From positions 1 to 33,932 of the IMG/VR virus record IMGVR_UViG_3300042892_004538: a stretch of 33,932 nucleotides of DNA. One strand, given 5' to 3'. Shown one piece after another: positions 31,662-33,932 of the stretch. The notes under the pieces were generated by a model. That model saw nothing but the letters and a program-made list of their open reading frames with translations. It made no database searches and had not been told where the DNA came from. The first letter of the stretch is position 1. Each line of letters begins with the position of its first letter. Source of the DNA: a virus. The position numbers were made by a program, and so were the translations under genes.

Positions 31662-32366
31662 ATGAAACAATTATTAGTGGCCTTTGGTGATTCGTGGACC
31701 TTTGGTAGTGAGTTAGACATTCCCAGAGAAGATCCTTGGCCAAAACATTTGGCAGATCAACTTGGTACAGAATACGTAAACATGGGAGTACCAGCCAGCA
31801 GCATTGGGCACACCACTGTGCAACTATTTGATTTTATAAAACAGTATCCTGATTTTAAATCACACAAACTTATTTTCATGGTTGGGCTTACTGCTCCATC
31901 TAGATATCTCAGTTATAACAATCAGGGCAAAGAATTTATAAACATAACATCGGAAGCACCATACAGCACCAGCAACATACATTTTTCAGGTCGTCCACCC
32001 GAATGTGTGATGCACATGCAAGACTACGCTCAGCTGACTTACAAGTATGTGGAAGACGGCTTATACAACGAATTTTTAGGAGTGCAGACAGTTTTTCAAT
32101 TTCAACAATTTTGTTTTAACAACAACATAGATTGTCTGTTCTTCAGTTATTTTGGTAAATTGATCACAGACACGTACGGATACATGTTACGCAAAGATTT
32201 GATTTATCCAAACACAATCACTCATGCACTGACTGGACAAGAATATGACCTGCCGGGCATACGTGAACACAAATATTTTGTTGGCAAATTGTTTCATCCT
32301 AACATAGCAGGACATCAACAGATAGCACAAATACTCCATGACCAATACATACAAACCTACGGTTAA
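31662..32366 (+). CDS. SGNH-hydrolase-like protein
   Basis: The 234-residue protein starts KQLLVAFGDSWTFGSEL, matching block I (GDS) of SGNH/GDSL hydrolases, with Ser11 as the candidate nucleophile. Block II-like YVNMGVPASS follows, and near the C-terminus KLFHPNIAGHQQIA gives the block V His. The usual Asp three residues before that His is Lys here, and no clear GxND block III is seen, so activity is not assured. Members of this superfamily often remove or transfer acyl groups on sugars. No signal peptide is seen. No Shine-Dalgarno precedes ATG 31662. It overlaps the next gene by 29 bases and resembles the partial gene after it. Confidence 0.7.
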   Translation: MKQLLVAFGDSWTFGSELDIPREDPWPKHLADQLGTEYVNMGVPASSIGHTTVQLFDFIKQYPDFKSHKLIFMVGLTAPSRYLSYNNQGKEFINITSEAPYSTSNIHFSGRPPECVMHMQDYAQLTYKYVEDGLYNEFLGVQTVFQFQQFCFNNNIDCLFFSYFGKLITDTYGYMLRKDLIYPNTITHALTGQEYDLPGIREHKYFVGKLFHPNIAGHQQIAQILHDQYIQTYG

Positions 32367-33342
32367 CACTGTGGGCATTGAGGGAGATGACATACCCTAT
32401 CATTTGAGTTTATTAGATCACGATGCTAACAGTTTTGACACTGACGTTTGTTTTTGGCCCTTGGTTGACCATTACAACGCACATGGACCTGATTGGCACA
32501 ACACATACCTGAACCGTGCCAAATCCAGCCGTGCTGTGATTTTTTATGATCTAGTCAACACAGGAGATTACGAACACACCAAGTTCTGTGAATTTGTCAG
32601 CAACTTTGACCATCCACGCAAGATATATCTTACAGCAAATCAAAGTACGGAGTTAAAATTGGCCAATGTAGAAATTGTACCCTGGGATTTTATGTGGAAC
32701 CGATACCGCAGTTATTATACAGAAACTGTTCCGTCTAATAGTCTGTATCTGCATCACTATGCCGGGCCCAAGGCCTATCAAATTCCCCAATTGGATTTTG
32801 ACAAACAACGTGCCAGAAAGTTTTTGAGCATGACCGGACGAGAGTTTGGCTACAGAACCAATCTCTATGAAGCAGTCAAGGATTACAGCGAAGGATACGT
32901 GAGCAATCGCAACCGCGGCATTACCCTGGAAGGTCATCCTGTAACAGGAGCCTTTGAACCTGTGCCCAACACGTTTTACGAGGACAGCTATGTCAGCATT
33001 TACTGTGAAAGTAATTTTTTACGCACAGATCTTGTACACATCACAGAAAAAACCTATGAGCCCTTGACCAAAGGCCATGTGATCTTGCCGTTCAGCAATC
33101 CGGGAACCATACGTAGACTAAAGGCCATGGGATTTCAAATGCCTGACTTTGTGGACTACAGTTTTGACAGCATTAGTGATCCACACACAAGATTTAAGGC
33201 TGTGCTAGAACAATTCAAAAACCTCATGATGCAAAATTTGCCCAAATTGTACAAACAAAATCAATCGTTGTTTGAGCACAATCAGGCCTGTGTTAACAAG
33301 ATTGGTTACGACCAAAGAATATTAAAACTGTATGACATTTAA
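32338..33342 (+). CDS. Glycosyltransferase-like protein
   Basis: The 334-residue protein has a C-terminal segment DLVHITEKTYEPLTKGHVILPFSNPGTIRRLKAMGF, which resembles the nucleotide-sugar-binding half of GT10/exostosin-like glycosyltransferases (the TEK...P...G.V motif), and is followed by a PDFVDYSFDSI acidic stretch. The N-terminal half has no clear motif. It starts inside the end of the SGNH gene (ATG 32338; GTG 32371 would also work) and its stop overlaps the start of a second SGNH-like gene. Together these suggest a sugar-modification cassette acting on virion or host-surface glycans. Assignment rests on the motif only. Confidence 0.55.
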   Translation: MTNTYKPTVNTVGIEGDDIPYHLSLLDHDANSFDTDVCFWPLVDHYNAHGPDWHNTYLNRAKSSRAVIFYDLVNTGDYEHTKFCEFVSNFDHPRKIYLTANQSTELKLANVEIVPWDFMWNRYRSYYTETVPSNSLYLHHYAGPKAYQIPQLDFDKQRARKFLSMTGREFGYRTNLYEAVKDYSEGYVSNRNRGITLEGHPVTGAFEPVPNTFYEDSYVSIYCESNFLRTDLVHITEKTYEPLTKGHVILPFSNPGTIRRLKAMGFQMPDFVDYSFDSISDPHTRFKAVLEQFKNLMMQNLPKLYKQNQSLFEHNQACVNKIGYDQRILKLYDI

Positions 33343-33932
33343 ATTTTATTCTGGCTTGACCTTTGAAGACAGCATTGATCACCGTCAAGCAGACTGGACA
33401 CCAGACAATGTGTATACCTATAGACAGTGGTATGAAGAAGACATACAAGGACGTGATACTCTACTGATCATGGTAGGTGATAGCTGGACCTGGGGAGATC
33501 ATTTGGGCTGTATAGACTGGAATGTGGCATCAAACGATCCGTGCCGACAGCAACAAATAGCCGGCCGCCACTTGTCTAACCTGTTGGGTGCTGACTGGGT
33601 GAACTTGGCCCGTCCGGGCTGTAGCAACTACTGGATGCTGGAAAAGTTACAAGACCTGGCACCGTACATTCAACAAGCTAACTACGAAAAGATTCATGTG
33701 GTAGTTACCTTGACTGAAGATCTCCGTGAAGCCGAATACACTCGTAGAATTAGAGTGGAAGAGCCTTATCAACAGATGTGGTCAGGCAGTGATACCATTG
33801 AAACATTTTTACGTCAGGTTGAAAACTATTTGTTTTTGAATTTGGAAACCTATTTCAAACAGCTACCTCGGGTGTCGGCACATATCAGTCGGGCATTTAC
33901 AGATGTATGGCCCAGTAACTCGAGCCCTTTGT
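33332..33932 (+). CDS. Second SGNH-hydrolase-like protein, truncated by window edge
   Basis: The frame starts at ATG 33332, overlapping the end of the glycosyltransferase-like gene, and stays open for 200 codons to the right edge. It has LLIMVGDSWTWGDHLG (GDS block I), then LLGADWVNLARPGCSN (block II-like), the same order and spacing as in the first SGNH gene, plus about 45 extra N-terminal residues. The two look like paralogues on either side of the glycosyltransferase-like gene. The C-terminus with its expected catalytic His is outside the window. Confidence 0.7.
   Translation, partial: MTFKFYSGLTFEDSIDHRQADWTPDNVYTYRQWYEEDIQGRDTLLIMVGDSWTWGDHLGCIDWNVASNDPCRQQQIAGRHLSNLLGADWVNLARPGCSNYWMLEKLQDLAPYIQQANYEKIHVVVTLTEDLREAEYTRRIRVEEPYQQMWSGSDTIETFLRQVENYLFLNLETYFKQLPRVSAHISRAFTDVWPSNSSPL

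Overview
The window is part of the genome of a T4-type contractile-tailed phage (Caudoviricetes) of the environmental marine/freshwater kind related to cyanophages and pelagiphages. The evidence is a dense T4-style core in characteristic order: baseplate genes gp6, gp25, gp5, gp53 and a gp48/54-like protein; the late sigma factor gp55; the gp47/gp46 recombination nuclease; gp51/gp26-like hub proteins; a tape measure protein; portal gp20; prohead core proteins; protease gp21; scaffold gp22; and major capsid protein gp23. No integrase, tRNA, CRISPR array or insertion sequence was recognised. The bacterial host cannot be read from this window.

Layout. Positions 1-13437 are a minus-strand late module: a very large virion protein running off the left edge, then gp6, gp25, a lysozyme-like protein, gp5, a large hub-like protein, gp53 and a tube-cap-like protein. 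Several neighbours share TAATG stop/start junctions. Positions 13514-21237 are a plus-strand DNA/regulation module: gp55, gp47, a small unknown protein, a radical SAM enzyme, gp46, two further tandem radical SAM enzymes and a GIY-YIG-type nuclease. Positions 21238-21696 hold a hairpin-rich, gene-free stretch ending in a minus-strand terminator. Then come gp51 and gp26 (minus) and, divergently, the tape measure protein, portal, core, protease, scaffold and capsid genes (plus, to 31242). After two strong terminators and a small conserved gene, an accessory cassette of two SGNH-hydrolase-like genes flanking a glycosyltransferase-like gene runs off the right edge.

How it works together. gp55 is preceded by a sigma70-type promoter and would direct host RNA polymerase to TAAATAC-type late promoters, which occur upstream of virion genes on both strands. 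gp46/gp47 process DNA ends for recombination-dependent replication. Portal, core, gp21, gp22 and gp23 build and mature the head. gp5, gp6, gp25, gp53 and the hub proteins build the baseplate, and the tape measure protein sets tail length and carries a peptidase-like domain.

The least explained parts are the three radical SAM genes woven into the gp47-gp46 operon, the structured gene-free region at 21238-21640, the SGNH/glycosyltransferase cassette, and several genes whose predicted transcription start falls on or next to the start codon.
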